Shown: positions 1-14,500 of the stretch, piece after piece
Layout: every line of letters starts with the position of its first letter
How positions within the stretch are numbered: the stretch's first letter is position 1
Origin: Maniola hyperantus
Lineage: Eukaryota; Arthropoda; Insecta; Lepidoptera; Nymphalidae
Direction: 5' to 3'
Length of the DNA stretch: 64,000 bases
Assembly: GCF_902806685.2 (NCBI RefSeq)
Contig: NC_048545.1
Span: 2,505,001-2,569,000, forward strand
Notes under the pieces: generated by a model
Database searches by the model: none
What the model saw: only the letters and a program-made list of their open reading frames with translations
Told to the model about the DNA's origin: nothing
Made by a program: the position numbers and the translations under genes

Positions 1-90
1 CCGGATATAGGGGCGCTAGTGTCTCACCCAGCAAGGCAGTGAGCCGCTGCCATCTTGGATGTCATAGTCTTCACCAGGAAGAAGTTCCTG

Positions 91-183
91 CAATGCTGTA
101 TGTTTTCCCTCTCGGCACATAATATCGGTTTTATTGTAATGTAAAACCGTCATATTGATGTGCCTCCGGAAAACATACAGCAT
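91..183. repeat. Imperfect palindrome inside the left end of the 4.7-kb unit
   Basis: AATGCTGTATGTTTTCC near 91 is answered by GGAAAACATACAGCATT ending near 183, giving a hairpin with a loop of about 40 bases. A further copy of the right arm in inverted orientation lies at 4822-4857, beyond the 67-bp right terminus. This suggests a second, partly overlapping foldback element. Confidence 0.5.
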
Positions 184-2091
184 TTATGTATGAAGACGTG
201 TTTGTTATCTGCTGGTGAAATGTATTACCCACAACGCTATGATGAATCAAAGGGAGTTAATCTGTCAATTGAATAACAAAAATATTAATCGTTAAGTTAG
301 ATCAAATAACCACGTCCCCTTCATTCATTGTCACCTATTAAAGTTATTGTTATTTCTAACCAGGGTTAATAAGTTAAAATATAATGTCTAAAAGACAAAC
401 AATTTAAATGATTTGTCTGTAATTTTGATAAGGATTACTAAAACTCAAACCGGACCATATAATGATTATATTGAAAAATAAGCTTCAGTTATTTTGAGAT
501 CTCCTCCGGGCAATAATGATTTCAACAAGAGTGTCTGGTAATCTCCAGTTACCACGAGATACGAGTATATCGTCCATTGATTGGTTATCTGTCCCCAAAG
601 AAACTACTGTTGATCCACTGATGAATCCCTGGGGATACAGGAATGCTGCCACATTGCTTAAGAACTGAACTGTTCCAGTGATCTATTACAGTACGTGATG
701 CGGCTTCAGTTTCATTACAGTTGGTGATAAAAAGATTACAATATATTTAAATTCTTAACTTCATTCTGCTTGACCAATTTTCCTGTGTCAAAGACATACA
801 TGTAGTACTACTGTAGTATACTAGTACATTAATAGAGAATTATGTTTTCTGTTATACTATTATGTTTTGAAAGTGTCCATCCGTATTTATGTTAAGAGTG
901 AGTGTCAGTCTTTGGGCCAAATAAAGTATATAATATATTTTTCCCGGTGACACAGACTTTCAGTTGTCAACCCTTCGTTCCAGGGCAACAATTGTCCATA
1001 TAGGTTCGTCTAGATATCTCGGGAAGTGTGTGCTTAAATGAGAGCTTCTGTAGTTAGCGCTTGAGCTCTACCTTAAGGTCCTGTATGATAAATGGTTTAG
1101 TAATTTTGAGTTTAGCCACGTCAATAATTGCCTAGTGTCCACATGTGGATCATAGAAAGTTAACCGCCACCAGGTTTCGCACCAGTTTAACCATTTTTGA
1201 TGTCTGGTAGGTAGGTAGGACAAAAATTGCTTCCAACAAGCACCTGTTCTTTACTTCTCGTATAGACTACTCCTTTATTTGGGCACCCATCCTCAATTTT
1301 TTCAGCTTCCGTGTAAATGTCTGGTGGACACTGTAATGTCGTGACATCTATCAGAGTCCCTGATAGGTTCTATAGTTCATTTGAGCTCTGCTTTCAAATC
1401 TTGAAGCCCAAAGGTCTTTCACGTGCCACATTTAAGTACACCCCAGCTGCACTTGTTCAAGTAAGTCAGTACTTTTGGCAATTAGTTTGGAGAAGAAAAC
1501 ACCCATGCTAAATTGATGTCTCAATGACCTGTTGAAAGCATCTATAACTTGCTGATCAATCTTTGCAGTCGATAAAGACATCACACCATCTTTATTCCCT
1601 ACTACAGTAATCTGTTGTGCTGCAACCAAATCGATCTCGGACGGCGCTTGAGGGAAAAGATGACACTCTGTGGGAGGTTTTCCTCGTGACAGCCTTGAGC
1701 CAATAATGTAATCTGTTATGTGCGGGAGTTCGATTGTTAGAATCAGTAAAACCCACGACTTTGTTCATTAAAATGAACGTTAGAACGAACGAGTGAGTGA
1801 ACGAATGAGTGTTCGATTGAACTAAGACTTGCGATTTTTACAGAGTTCTTGTGCTGTCTTCAATTGCCACTATAACTGCATAAAGTTCCTTCTATTGCTG
1901 TGCTATCATTTTTGATGCACTCACCAAGTTTCTGGCATTAATTTCCCGTTTAATTGGGCACTAAAAGCCAATCAGAGGCATTATTCGCCAAGCAGTGGAT
2001 GGCAGGTTTTAGGTGTACATATTGGCAGCCTGAGACATGTGGTTCCGCGCCGCCATGTCATTCCCTGTTCCACGATTGTGGATTCAGCAGT

Positions 2092-2292
2092 CTAAAACAT
2101 ATTATCGAAACGTTTGAGGCGTATTTGGATCTGATCAGAATGTAGTCTGCTTCTGGGAGTTACTAAACTGGCGAAGTCTGACTGTCCTAGCAACCGTTGC
2201 ATTTCGTGAAGAGTGATTTCAGATATTTTCAGTAATAATTCTCTCAAAGGTCTCGTTGATAGTTTTTTACTCTTTATTATGGGCAAGAACAT
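2092..2292 (-). pseudogene. Decayed DIRS-like RNase H entry region
   Basis: This short minus-strand reading frame lies just downstream (in element orientation) of the RT fragment. It contains LLGQSDFASLVTPRSRLHS, which fits the conserved stretch joining RT to RNase H in DIRS-type elements (LxGxLxFASxVxPRGRLH). Order and strand match the RT fragment, so both probably come from one element. No intact RNase H, methyltransferase or tyrosine recombinase domain was recognised. Confidence 0.55.
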
Positions 2293-2362
2293 TGAATTTT
2301 CTTATAGTCTGCCAACGAATACCCAGGTATTGTAGGTCTTGTGTGAGTGTTAGAATTGACTT

Positions 2363-3056
2363 TTAGTAATTGATCCCGATGTTGCTTAACTTCGGTGATC
2401 GGACGAGAACCGGTGTCTTCAACATGGTATGGACGTTGGCTTTTGGTAATTGATCCCCCTGCCCCGATGTTCCAAGGACCTCACGCTTCCGCAGCGTGAA
2501 GGCATAACCTGGATTGGTCTTAGTTGACCAGAATTGCCAGCCCAGAAGTTCCAAGTGCCTCACGGCTTCCGCAGCCTGAAGACATAACTTGGATTGGTCT
2601 TGATTGACCAGAAGGAAGTCGTCTAGGTAGACTAGCACTCGACATTCCTTCGCATGCAAGGTTTCCGCAACCGAGCATGTTACAGGTGGGGCGCTGCCGC
2701 CAGACCCAAAAATTAGACAGGTTGTCCAACTTTTGTTGTAGAAAGCTACGAACCGGTATGACAAATGAGACGGGATAGTTTTGTTTCACAAATTTGTTTC
2801 GTTCTCGAGGGTCGAAAATCAGACGCATCGATCCAACGTTTTCCTTCCGCAGAAAAAGCTCGGGGATAAAACTGGGCATTTCCTTGTGAACCACTTCTAC
2901 TAGTTTTGGTCCAGTAATTCTTGTGTCATTTAAGTCGTGACAGGTGACCAGGTTGCATGTTGCATTATTTGTTTTGTGGGCATTACCGGGGGTAGTTTCT
3001 TGTATTAGGGTATTCGAAATACCGTAATTGACATTTACAAAAACTGTTTGCACCAA
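2363..3056 (-). pseudogene. Decayed DIRS-like reverse transcriptase fragment
   Basis: Two overlapping minus-strand frames together cover an RT core. The upstream frame (2520-3056) has ELFLRKENVGSMRLIFDPRE, like the fingers region of DIRS-type RTs. The downstream frame (2363-2764) has the catalytic-box sequence RVLVYLDDFLLV (YLDD), followed by EAVRHLELLGWQF, which resembles the thumb of DIRS and gypsy RTs. The break between frames near 2700 shows at least one frameshift. A partial tandem duplication is visible around 2455-2620, where the GGATTGGTCTT motif recurs. The copy is not functional. Confidence 0.65.
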
Positions 3057-4999
3057 AAGCTTGCCAACGATATTAGAATGTCATTACATAACCTGTAACA
3101 TATTGTGTTGGATAGGTTTTTCAATTGTAGGCATTTATAGCTGTAATATTTATAAATATGGGCCACCAGGGGATTGCATAAACGCAGTGAGTGTTGCTTT
3201 ATCCAAAAAGAACCTCGTCACTATTGTTAAAAGCCAATCCGGTATTTGACAACTAGTCAAATCAGTATCCTATAAAGCGTTAAAACACACGCTCAGCACG
3301 CGAGGCCCCATGAAACACTGGCATGTGACGTCACAATGATTTGACGTACTTTTCCAGCTTAATCAATAATTTAAAATGGTTATCACACCCAAAACTAACA
3401 AAGGGTGCGGACCTCACATATCAGATATGTGAGGTCCGAGAGGCTTCCAGTGGAAGACCCTCCATTCAGCCATCACTGAGAAACCATTCACTTTTGACAT
3501 ATGCAAATACCGTATCCAAAATTTCCTTAGAGTATTTAAAATAAACATCTCCATGAAAATTCTGTCTGATATTCATCTCCTGCGCCTTACATAATATATT
3601 ATGCTATACATTCGCCTGTTACCCAAACAATTTGTAAAGTTTGTTCTGATAATTTTTAAGACAAAGATGATTTGCTGAATGTTATTTATTTATTTAACCA
3701 TCTTTATTGCTAATCATTATATTCAAAAGAATAAAAATGCAGGAGATACTTAGACCAAAGGGCGACTTTATCATCTGAATGTTTCAGTCATTTATTAAAG
3801 GGGGTATCTGGATTCTTAACTGAGTTCTGTTGGTATAATAAAGCATTGGTGGTAACGGCCATGATGTCCTCAGTGGGGCCAAATAAGTGTTAGCTATTGT
3901 TTAGTGAGTACAGTTCTCCGTTATTTTCAGTTTACGAAACCCCTTTAAATGAGCAATTTAACCAATGTCTTGTTATAACCAACATCTCGCCACGTGGGCG
4001 AGATAAAATGTTATCATTAGATTCACTGGCGTAAAATTTAAATTGCACTCAATTAACTTTGTACATAAAATAAATCGATTCAATAACCGATTATAGGTAA
4101 CCATTGGGACTTTTCCTCGCCAAAATTTGTATTAAAGAAACCTAGATCCAGATTTAGATTTCGGTGTCGGTGTCGACACGTTCGTCAACCAAATCGCCAT
4201 TTGTTTAATTTGGTTTCTCAATTAGCATCTCATTTGCATTAGATACACAATATGGTAAATGCATTATAAGATATGTAAGAAAACTCACCTGGTTGTATAA
4301 CGCATCGATCCGAGGATCGATCGTTACCTGGTAATTTCTCGCCGTTTCTCTCGGGAGTCACTCTCAATCCTGCTCGTTGCTTGAATCGCTGCTGGATGTC
4401 GAGGTATCCCCTTTTTCAAGAGCCCTCTCAGGCACCAATAAGCGCGAAACACCAGATCGATTAGCTTACGTAGCCTATCGACATTGTTCGCGCACGTGGG
4501 GTCCAACCAAAATGTCCCCACGGTAATATTACGAAATAATAAGAAAATATATATCATGATCACCGTATTATCACATTTATTGCACTTATTGAAAATAATT
4601 TTTTTGCAAAGGAAGACGGATTAACGATATAATTTTAGATTCGACGCGCACGCGGCGAAAGTACACAACGCTATGACATCCAAGATGGCAGCGGCTCACT
4701 GCCTTGCTGGGTGAGACACTAGCGCCCCTATATCCGGTAAGGTAAACTACATTATTGCATAGGAATATACATGTTTATGGATGAAGCGCGCATATATGCG
4801 GTGAGTACATAATTGCTTCTTCATACATAAATGCTGTATGTTTTCCGGAGGCACATCAATGACATATTTGGGCAAGCCAATACGATCATAAGTCATATTA
4901 TGTCATACGATTTGTTGCGAGGAGGTCAACTTGAGAGAATTTGTATAAATACGCGTGTTTTGACGGTTTTTATTTTATTCGGGCAAACGATTGTTGCAG

Positions 5000-5151
5000 T
5001 ACGCGGCCGAAAGTAACTTACATCGGCCTTTAGAATGACATTTCGGCGTATGACGACATATGACGTTTTGTCGGTCTCAACCACAGAGACAGTGCTCTAC
5101 AAATTTGCTATCTCCTTCTAAAGGTCTATGTACATTACTTTCAGCCGCGTA
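5000..5151. mobile_element. Palindromic MITE, family beta (TACGCGGCCGAAAGTAA)
   Basis: The ends TACGCGGCCGAAAGTAA and TTACTTTCAGCCGCGTA form imperfect inverted repeats, with CATCGGCCTTTAGAA and TTCTAAAGGTCTATG next inside. Related copies are at 10615-10780, 32572-32930 and 44831-45420, with a degraded one near 6860-6990. No coding capacity. Confidence 0.75.
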
Positions 5152-5267
5152 CTGTACTTAAAATAGCAGTTGTGCTCTAATTAAATATTTGTTTTGTCAT
5201 CATTTTTTTTAGATTTAAACTCTCGAAAAAGCTCTAACCTGTGTTCCTCGCGCACGTTTATACACAA

Positions 5268-5476
5268 TCAGTACCCTTATTATAAATGCGAAAGTGTGTT
5301 TGTTTGTTGGTTTGTCCTTCAATCACGTCGCAACGGTGCAACAGATTGACGTGATTTTTTGCATGGGTATAGATAAAGACCTGGAGAGTGACATAGGCTA
5401 CTTTTTATCCCGGAAAATCCCACGGGATTTTTAAAAAACCTAATTCCACGCGGACGAAGTCGCGGGCATCAGCTAG
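5268..5476 (+). mobile_element. Non-autonomous Helitron-like element
   Basis: It starts TCAGTACCCTTATTATAAAT and ends with the hairpin CGCGGACGAAGTCGCG followed by GGCATCAG and CTAG. The flanks are A on the left and T on the right. TC at the 5' end, a 3' hairpin about 10 bases before CTRR and insertion between A and T are the structural marks of Helitrons. This family is very common in Lepidoptera. Its 3' end recurs many times in this window. Confidence 0.7.
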
Positions 5477-5598
5477 TTTTGAATAAATGCTTTGAGTTTG
5501 AATATTTTAGCATTAAATAGAGAAGCCTTTATTTGTTTACACAGTAGTCAATGAGCACCAAATCGCTACGCAGCTGGAGCGGAGCGGGGCGTGCGGCG

Positions 5599-8500
5599 CT
5601 AGAGCAGCACGTCCATGCGGCTGCCGCGCCGCAGCAGCCGCGCGCCGCCGTCGCCCAGCGGCGCGCCGCCCACCGCGTGGAACGACACCGTCACCATCTG
5701 CTGCCCGAAGTTCGCCTCGAACCTGCGCCGCATCCACAATATCGCTCTAAGGGTGAGGTCTATAGAGCGCACTCTGACTTTGCTTAGACTTAAGACAGAG
5801 TTAAAACGAGACAGAGCAATATCTCTTACGTTAATCTATTTTAACTTGTTCTTGAGTCTGAGCAAAGTCAAAGTGCGCTGTATAGATCTCAGCTTAAATA
5901 ACTAGCAGCAGTATTCGAAGTCAAAACATCAAAAAAAGATTTTGCTCGATTGTGGGTATAAAAACAGGTACAATAATAATTTAAGACAGTTTAGACGCAC
6001 GAGTTCAAAAATAAAACCATGTGAAGTACACTTGAACAAAACAACGTGTCAACGTACGTTGTATCCACGTGTGTACGTCGTATGCTCATGCGCAAGCTAA
6101 AAAGATAAGTATCGGTGAATTGCCATACTGATGTTCTATTTCACGTTGACAGCTCAGCATTTGTTGTAGTAGTAAACACCGCACCGATAAGCATTAACGC
6201 ATTTGTGTGCTTCACGTAAACAAAAAAAATCGACCGCTAACCGTCGAGACCGAGCGCCACGCACACTAGAATAATGTGTACTCACACAGTCATAGCCAAA
6301 CGGTCTTCATGAAATAGAACATCTATACCAATTAAGAATGAGCGTTTCCGGTGCGGTGCGGCGCCGCATCGCCGCAATGAATATGAGTATTGGGGTGCCA
6401 CATAAGTACTTCGACAGAGAGTCGCCTCTCTCTGGCCCCAAACCCGTTGTGCGTTCGATGCGGCGCCGCATGACGTCGCAACGCATCGTGTGGCAACACT
6501 CTGAGTTAATGAAAATTGAGCTAAAAGAAAGCATAGTCAGTATACTCACTCGGTGGAGATGTTGACGTGCGGCGGCGCGCCCACAGCGTTCTGCACGACG
6601 AGGAACAGCTTGGTGGCCAGCTCGAGCACGTGGCACGTGCGCAGCAGCAGGTCGCCGCGCCGCCGCCACGCGCCCTCGCCGCCGAACAGGCAGCCCGGCG
6701 CGTCCAGCGGCTCCCGGGACGAGCACTGCGACAGCTCCTCTGTCGAGCTCTCTACGCCTCCGCACTGGAAACATTACCACTGCGTTCAAGAACTTAGTTA
6801 ACGTAACGAACACATCCATTATGTTACATACAGTACCCGGTACAGGAACAGTACAGGAAATATTGTACATCGACCTTTAGAAAGAGATTTCGACTTCGTA
6901 GACCGTTGTCTCTGTCACTCACGCCTATGTGACGTTTTGTCGGTCTCAACAACAGAGACAACTCTTTACGAAACCACTCTCTCTTTCTAAAGAAAGCATT
7001 GCTTGACCTTCTAAACTTTGCTACTGTGATGGTACTCCGTGCAGCGACATCTATTTAGTAAAGTGGAAGTTTCTGGGTAGCTATGAATTGTGGTGGTTAT
7101 TTGTTCAGCATCAGTGTTTGTTGGACGTCATTTAGCACTTCGAAACTGCTATTATTATTATTATTATTTTATTTATTTTATATCTAATTAGAACGGCAGT
7201 GCCACTTACACTAACTAGATGATTAATAATAAATTTAAATACAAGTAAAGGTACAAGAAAAAAGACATAAAATACAAAACGATAAAAGATCAAAGAATTT
7301 TGAATATGTACGCTGAGAACATTGAATGACATATTCATGCAATGCTCTCAGCGTACTTCAGTAACTCCCGAACCAGTATTATAGACCCATCATTAAATGG
7401 GTCCCATTGAGCATTATTGTTCAAAAGCGCGTTGAATGATGCTAATGAACGGGGTATAGGTGACATAGATCTAGCAACAGTGCGGTGATGTGGGACCACG
7501 AAAAGTTTATTTTTTCGTGGACGAAGATTACTGTTGGATTCAGGGACACGTATGCGACACAGTTGGTCATGAACACTACGAGTGGCTAGAACAATCCCAC
7601 AGTGGGTACTCACCGCTCGCACATGCACGACGAGCAAGTCGTCGGCGTAGGGCGACAGCGACAGGCGGTAGACGGTGTGCGCGGGCACGCGGCGCTTCAG
7701 CCGCAGCGAGCGCGCTTCCAGCAGCAGCAACGCGCTCGTCGACACCACGGCCAGGCAGCGCGACACGCGCCCGCTCGACCGTGCCACCTTCAACAAAACA
7801 TGCTAACTGTGAAACCAACTCCCTTCGGCGGTGTTCCCACTACATTACAAAATTGAGTTTTTTTTTTTTTTTTTTTTTTTTTGTTATTCATGTACCAAAA
7901 ATTGTAGTTACAAAGTAATAATAAATTAAGTTACATCGGAAATGCTTATCTCTAAACAGAGATTTTTTAAAGGGGGCGGACCAACAAATACCTGAAAGGA
8001 AATTATAATATATGTGCCATTTATTTTTTTATTTTTATTCAGATACAAGTTAGCCCTTGACTGCAATCTCACCTGGTGGTAAGTAATGATGCAGTCTAAG
8101 ATGATAGCGGGCTAACCTGGAAGGGGTATGGCAGTTTTTGTTAAACCCATACCCCTTTGGTTTCTACACGGCATCGTACCGGAACGCTAAATCGCTTGGC
8201 GGCACGGCTTTGCCGGTAGGGTGGTAACTAGCCACGGCGGAAGCCTCCCACCAGACCAGACTAGAAATTTAGAAATTATAAAATTCCAAACCCCTGCCAG
8301 GAATCGAACCCGGGACCTCCCACTATTAAGACCACGGCGCTCACCACTGCGCCAGGGAGGTCGTCAAGTATTTAATAGTAAAAATCTTCTATTTTAAGAA
8401 AAAAAGTAGCATGTTGTTTTGCAGTCGTGGCATTAAGTTTGTGATAGGCATAGTTCAGCCTGGGGCAAATTTTGTCCATCTTGTTAGTCACCTTGCCCAC

Positions 8501-11500
8501 GACGTCAGCGAAGACCACGTATCGGTCGGCCGCCTGCGCGCCCAGCCCGCGCCGCCACGCCGCCGAGGCGCGCAGCCGCACGTAGTCGCCCACGAACGGG
8601 TGTCCTACGCTGCGCGCGTACGTCACCTTACGATCCTGCAATCCAAAATTCACAAAAACTGACTTAACATCCTTGGAATTTTATCACGCGATCGCTTATC
8701 TATATATATAAAAGGAAAAGGTGACTGACTGACTGACTGACTGACTGACTGACTGACTGACGACTGACTGACTGATCTATCAACGCACAGCTCAAACTAC
8801 TGGACGGATCGGGCTGAAATTTGGCATGCAGATAGCTATTATGACGTAGGCATCCGCTAAGAAAGGATTTTTGAAAATTCAACTCCTAAGGGGGTGAAAT
8901 AGGGATTTGAAATTTTGTAGTCCACGCGGACGAAGTCGCGAGCATAAGCTAGTGTGTAAATAAAATAAATACAGTTTCATTCAAACTTTTTGGCGGCTCA
9001 GAAAGGAGCTACGAATAAACGTCCATGCAGGTACAACCCACCAATTACAACCCGGGTATTCTTTAAAACAAGAGTAAATAGGCATCTTCTAAGTAGACTC
9101 TTCCCATCTTAGGCCGCATCATGACTTTCCATCAGGTGTGATTGAATTCAAGCGTTTACCTATAAATGAATAACCTGCCTTGGCCCCACCAAATTCGCGG
9201 TAAATGTACTCAGGATAAACACCCTCATTGCTATAAAAAATATTAAAATACTAGCTGATGCCCGCGACTTCGTACGCGTGAATTTAGGTTTTTAAAAATC
9301 CTGTGGGAACTCTTAAATTTTCCGGAATAAAAAGTAGCTAATGTCCTTCCCCGGGTTGCAAGCTACCTTTGTACCAAATTTTGCCAAAATCGGTTGAACC
9401 GTGAAAAGCTAGCAGACAGACAGACACACTTACGCATTTATAATATTAGTATGGATTATTTACTTCTATTTTGTCTTTATTTTTGGTATTTGGTAGGGTC
9501 TACCAAATTCGAATAAAATATTAGTTCGCGTTTCGATTTTGACATAAATAACAAAAAAAAATCAAGTAAAATTGATAAAGAAACTACTTTTTTATTATTA
9601 TTCAGAATAGGTAAAATTTTACGCTTCCTGATTGTCAAAGTTTTTATTTGTATAGAATAGAATAGAATAGAATGTTTTTTTATTCATGTAAACTTTTTAA
9701 AAGTGCTTATGAATAGTCAGGTAGTTTTAATTTACCACTGGTTCGGAATGCCGTTCCTACCGAGAAGAACCAGCAAGAAACTCGGCGGTTGCTCTTCGGC
9801 GGTGTAAGATGATAATATAGTAGTGATAATTGAGACGTACTTAAAACTAAAGCTACGAGCTATTTGTCACCTTAAACAAAACACTGGCAGTGACTTTCTC
9901 CCGCATCCGATTCCTGGCAGTCTGATCGAACGCTCGTCTGTACACCGCGCAGCGCCACTTGTGGTGCAACCTCCGCAGCAACGCGTCCGTGCGCGCGAGC
10001 AGCCGTGGCCGCGGGCACGGTGGCCACGCCACGCACGCGGGGGACCGGTGCCGAGCGGGCAGCCGCGCCCACAGACCCAACAGGTACGACCTCTTGGCGT
10101 ACGTTGTCCACGCCCGCCATATGACGCACGCGGCTCGTTCCCGTGTCCTTTGTTCGCTTTTCTCTGCGCTCCCGCACGCTTCTGGCTCCAGATGTAGGTT
10201 CCGCTATTGGATAATAATACTATTATGATAGCCTAGTGATTAGGACGTCCGCCTTCTAATCGAAGGTCGGGGGTTCGATCCCGGGCACGCATCTCTAACT
10301 TTTCGGAGTTATGTGCGTTTTTTGAAGAAGGTGAAGGAAAACATCGCATCGTGAGGAAACCTGCATGCCTGAGAGTTCTCCATAATGTTCTCAAAGGTGT
10401 GTGAAGTCTACCAATCCGCACATGGCCAGCGCGGTAGACCATGGCCAAAACCCTTCTCACTCTGAGAGGAGACCGTGTTCTGTAGTGAGCCTGTGATGGG
10501 TTAATCATGATGATGATGATGACTATTATGATTATGTACTTCTGTACAAAACACACAACGACATCCATGTGAGTTTAACACCGGAGTTACGATTCAGCTT
10601 TATACCTAGTAATGTACGCGGAAGAAAGTAATGTACATCGACCTTTAGAAGGAGATATCAGATTTGAAGACCGTTGTCTCTGTCGCAACGACAAAACGTC
10701 ATATAGAAGTGACGGAGACAACGCTGTACAAAGCTGAAATGTCATTCTAAAGGCCGATGTACATTACTTTCTACCGCGTACTCTTCTTCATGGCTTCCCT
10801 TTAATCGACTTTATAACAATCATATTACCTAATCAGTACCGAGGCTATTTACTTACATGTGATAATCTTTTCGCAGTTCTCCTCTCTATCGCCGCATGCT
10901 TTTTCTAAAGTAAACAAAATAGAACATAAGTATTATTATGCCCGCGGATATTTTTTTTCCCATAAAATTAATAAATCAACCTAAATAATAAATTGACAAT
11001 GAGGAATTAGTATTGCTGTTCGTATTCCTCAGCAATAAATACGAAATAATATATTCAAGCGAGAGTAGTTACATTTTGTTAATTTTGCATAAGTGATCAA
11101 CAAAAAGACACCCTGTTCTGTACATTTTAAGTTTTGTTTTCTTGAGCTGCTTTGAGCTTTATCTTATTTTAACGAACATGGTCAAAAATTAATCGCAGTT
11201 TGAATTATTGGTATAACTTGGTCGTTTATCCAGGTCAGATATACATACCCGGTACCGTCTCCAGGCGGCGACAATTTTGGCGGCGGCCGCGAGTCTCTTG
11301 CGCGCGCGGTATCTTCTCCACGCTCGCTGCGCTCCTCTCACTAGTTTTTCTACTCGTGTCGCACGTAATGCTTCTAATTCCCACACCTAATAAGAAAAAA
11401 ATAGTGCATTGTGATACAGGGCGGTAAGTAGGTTATTACAAACGAGCTGACGTTTGTAAGCTAGGTTTATAAGTCCCGCAAATTGCTATTGGCTGGAACC

Positions 11501-14500
11501 ATGTCTCATTAAAATCGAAATGACGTCATTTTGACGTCAGCTGAAATAAAAATATACGATCAGCTTGAAACTTCAGTCTAGTGCTGACGTCACTAAAATG
11601 GCGGCTAGGCGCATTAGCAATTTGCCGGGCTAATACCATCGTCATGAGATGTGGGCGGCGCGGGATGTACACTCACCGTCCTAGGGCTACGGATGAACAC
11701 TTTAGTGCGACCATACGCGAACTCCGCGCTAGGGATGGGCAGACTGCGCAGCAAGGCTCGCGCGGCGCGCACGGGCTCGTCGCGCGCGTCCAGCGCGGGC
11801 GAGGCGGGCGCGCCCGGGGGCGGCGCGGGCGTGGCGCGCGCTCGTAGCACCCCGTAGCGGGACAAAACTGCGCGCGCGCACATCGACTCGCACCACCCCG
11901 CGCGACGTAGCAACGCCATGTCCATTATCCTATACGTACACATGTTCTGTAAGACTAGATGATATACATGGTGTAACCAGAACGCTTGCAAACACGAAGA
12001 CAGTGACTAATCATTACTCATAAACGCGAACAAAGAAAACATGATTTTTTTTCAAAAATCCTGTTTTTTTAAAAGTTCTAATATATTGTAAATAAAACTA
12101 GAGGTCAACAAACGTTGCGTAAGTAGGCCACTCGAAGTCAATGCCACGTTACAGGTGGGGCGTTAACCCAAGTTTTGCACGTTATACATTGCAGGTTTGA
12201 AACTACAAGATAAGGCAAATGGTTATAGCAATCTGATTGTGTTTAGGTAGTATAACAATAACGCCAAGTTTTTGCTAGCGTTCTGGTCACACTTTGCATT
12301 AAAAAAATCTGAAATAATAAGAGTATATATTATATGTGTGCATGAACAAATTCCTACAAAAATACGTATGCACTTACCCCTGCGTACGTATCTGATGCCT
12401 CAGCAACGTGGAGTCGAACCGGTGCGGGCGCAGTGCGGCGTCGGCGCGCAGACACCGCACGAGCCGCGGCGCGCTGGGCAGCCTGCGCACCAACGCGCCG
12501 ACCAGCGCCCGCTGGCGACACGCCAGCGCGCACGGCCGACGCGGCGACCCACTGCTACTACCCACCACACATGTTACAATCGAAGACAAACATGGGCTTT
12601 GGCGAGTCATGTTTTTTTTGTTAAATTTTTCCAAAATTTTTTGTATTTAGGTAGTATAATCCACTCATAACAATCTGATAAAAGTCCATTCAATGACTGA
12701 TTGCAGATAGCTTTGAAATATGAAACAACAAAAAAAAAACCAAAAAAAAAGGTAGTATAATAAAAACTTCAAATTAATCGTGGTATGTACCTGTTCTAAT
12801 CTAATCTAATCTAAATCAGCCTGTGCTGTCCCACGAATGGGCAAAGGCCTCCCTCCGATCCTTCCACAATTTTCTATTTCGTGCCTCTTCAGGCCACGTA
12901 ACTGTAAATTTATCTAATTCATCACGCCAACGTCGCCTCGGCCGACCACGCTGGCGTTGATGATTCTGGGGCGTCCAAAAAGAAGCAGATTTTGCCCATA
13001 ACTCATCTGGCATACGGCACACATGACCTGCCCAGTCCCATTTGAGTAAAGCGGCTGCAAGGCCAACGTCAGCTACTCGCGTTTTGGAACGTATAGCAGA
13101 ATTCCTTACGCGATCTGCTAGTTTACCTGTTATCTACATTAAAATATACTATCAAGCGCTGTGTTCAAGAAGCGCATCTCTGTCCACGCCCGCACCTGCG
13201 GCACGCTTTGAAGTGTTACCTGCCAATGAAAGCCCCCGCCCCGGGCGCGAACAGCGCAGCCAGCAGCGGCTCCCGCGCCGCGGCCAGCACTGCGGCGCAG
13301 CGGCGACACACCGCGTCGCGGTTCTTGGCGACGATGCCGCGCGCGCTGTACACCACCGGCCCGCCGAAGTGCACTACCCTGCCGATACATTCAGTACGTT
13401 CAATACCAGAATGACGAACTTTCGTGATGTTGTTATAGTTCTTGCATTTCACGAAGGCCGCTGACTCATGCTTGTGTTTAGGTCGTATCGGTACACTTAA
13501 GGTACACTAAATGTATGCGTTAGACAGCGCTCGCTCGCGACTGATTGGTCCGACATGCACGCACACATACGCAATGACCATGTAAACGACGTTACCACAA
13601 GTTCACTAGCCTTCGTGAATTGCAAGAACTGTAATACATTTAACGTAATAAATAACTGAGAATAATTTTTGTTTAAGTACTTGCGCTAACTACGGCCTCT
13701 CACTCGAGTGTGACATTTTACGTAGCCGAGATCGTCTCAACAGAGATAGTCAATAATAGTTAAAGTCAAATAGTCAAAAACAGTAAATAAAAATACATTT
13801 TACAAGAAAAGAAATAAACTAAGATTGAAATAAGCTATCAAAAACTGCGGACTCACTGAAAACGATCGGGCGGTAGCACCAATAGTCGTGGATGTCGTCG
13901 CCGCTGCAGCCTTTGCAGGAATATCGCGTCGCTCACGCCGCGCGACGAACATTCTCGCAACATGCCAAGAACACTTTCCGGGCCCTGGAACATAAAACTA
14001 GAGTTGACACTTCGATCCGATAAATTTTATTCTCAAGGCGGCAATATCCGATTTTATTACCACAAAAAGGTCTTCAACCCAAATTACATTAACCGACAGC
14101 TCTCCGGTACACAGTTAATGAGTAGCCTCTAAAGACCGACAACGTGTCTCACAATGTCCTTGTCAGCAACACTCACCGCATCGAGCAAGTCAGCGTACAG
14201 CTCATGGTCGGCGTAGGGTAAAGGCGCTCACGCCAGCGCCTCGCGCGCGTATTCCCCTTGCTCCCGGCGCATAGTGGCCGGGGTCACTGCTGCCTGCACC
14301 CTCTCCACTTCGTAGTTAATAAGCAGCCTCTAAAGACCGACAACGTGCCTCACAATGACCTTGTCAGCAACACTCACCGCATTGAGCAAGTCAGCGTACA
14401 GCTCATGGTCGGCGTAGGGTAAAGGCGCTCACGCCAGCGCCTCGCGCGCGTATTCCTCTTGCTCCCGGCGCATAGTGGCCGGGGTCACTGCTGCCTGCAC

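Larger units (their letters stand above)
1..4737. mobile_element. 4.7-kb transposon-like unit with perfect 67-bp terminal inverted repeats
   Basis: Bases 1-67 are the exact reverse complement of 4671-4737 (67 of 67 by eye), starting CCGGATATAGGGGCGCTAGT. The left end coincides with the window edge, so the repeat could extend further left and the target-site duplication cannot be tested. The interior holds only decayed coding sequence, including reverse transcriptase pieces on the minus strand at 2092-3056. DIRS-type retrotransposons have inverted terminal repeats and lengths near 5 kb, so the whole unit may be one old DIRS-like element. A DNA transposon that captured a DIRS fragment is the alternative. 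A shorter inverted motif at 91-183 has another copy just outside the right end at 4828-4857. Confidence 0.7.

Noticed and set aside
10227..10310. A functional tRNA gene
   Set aside because: A and B boxes are present but no cloverleaf follows, and the body and ATG tail are those of a SINE.
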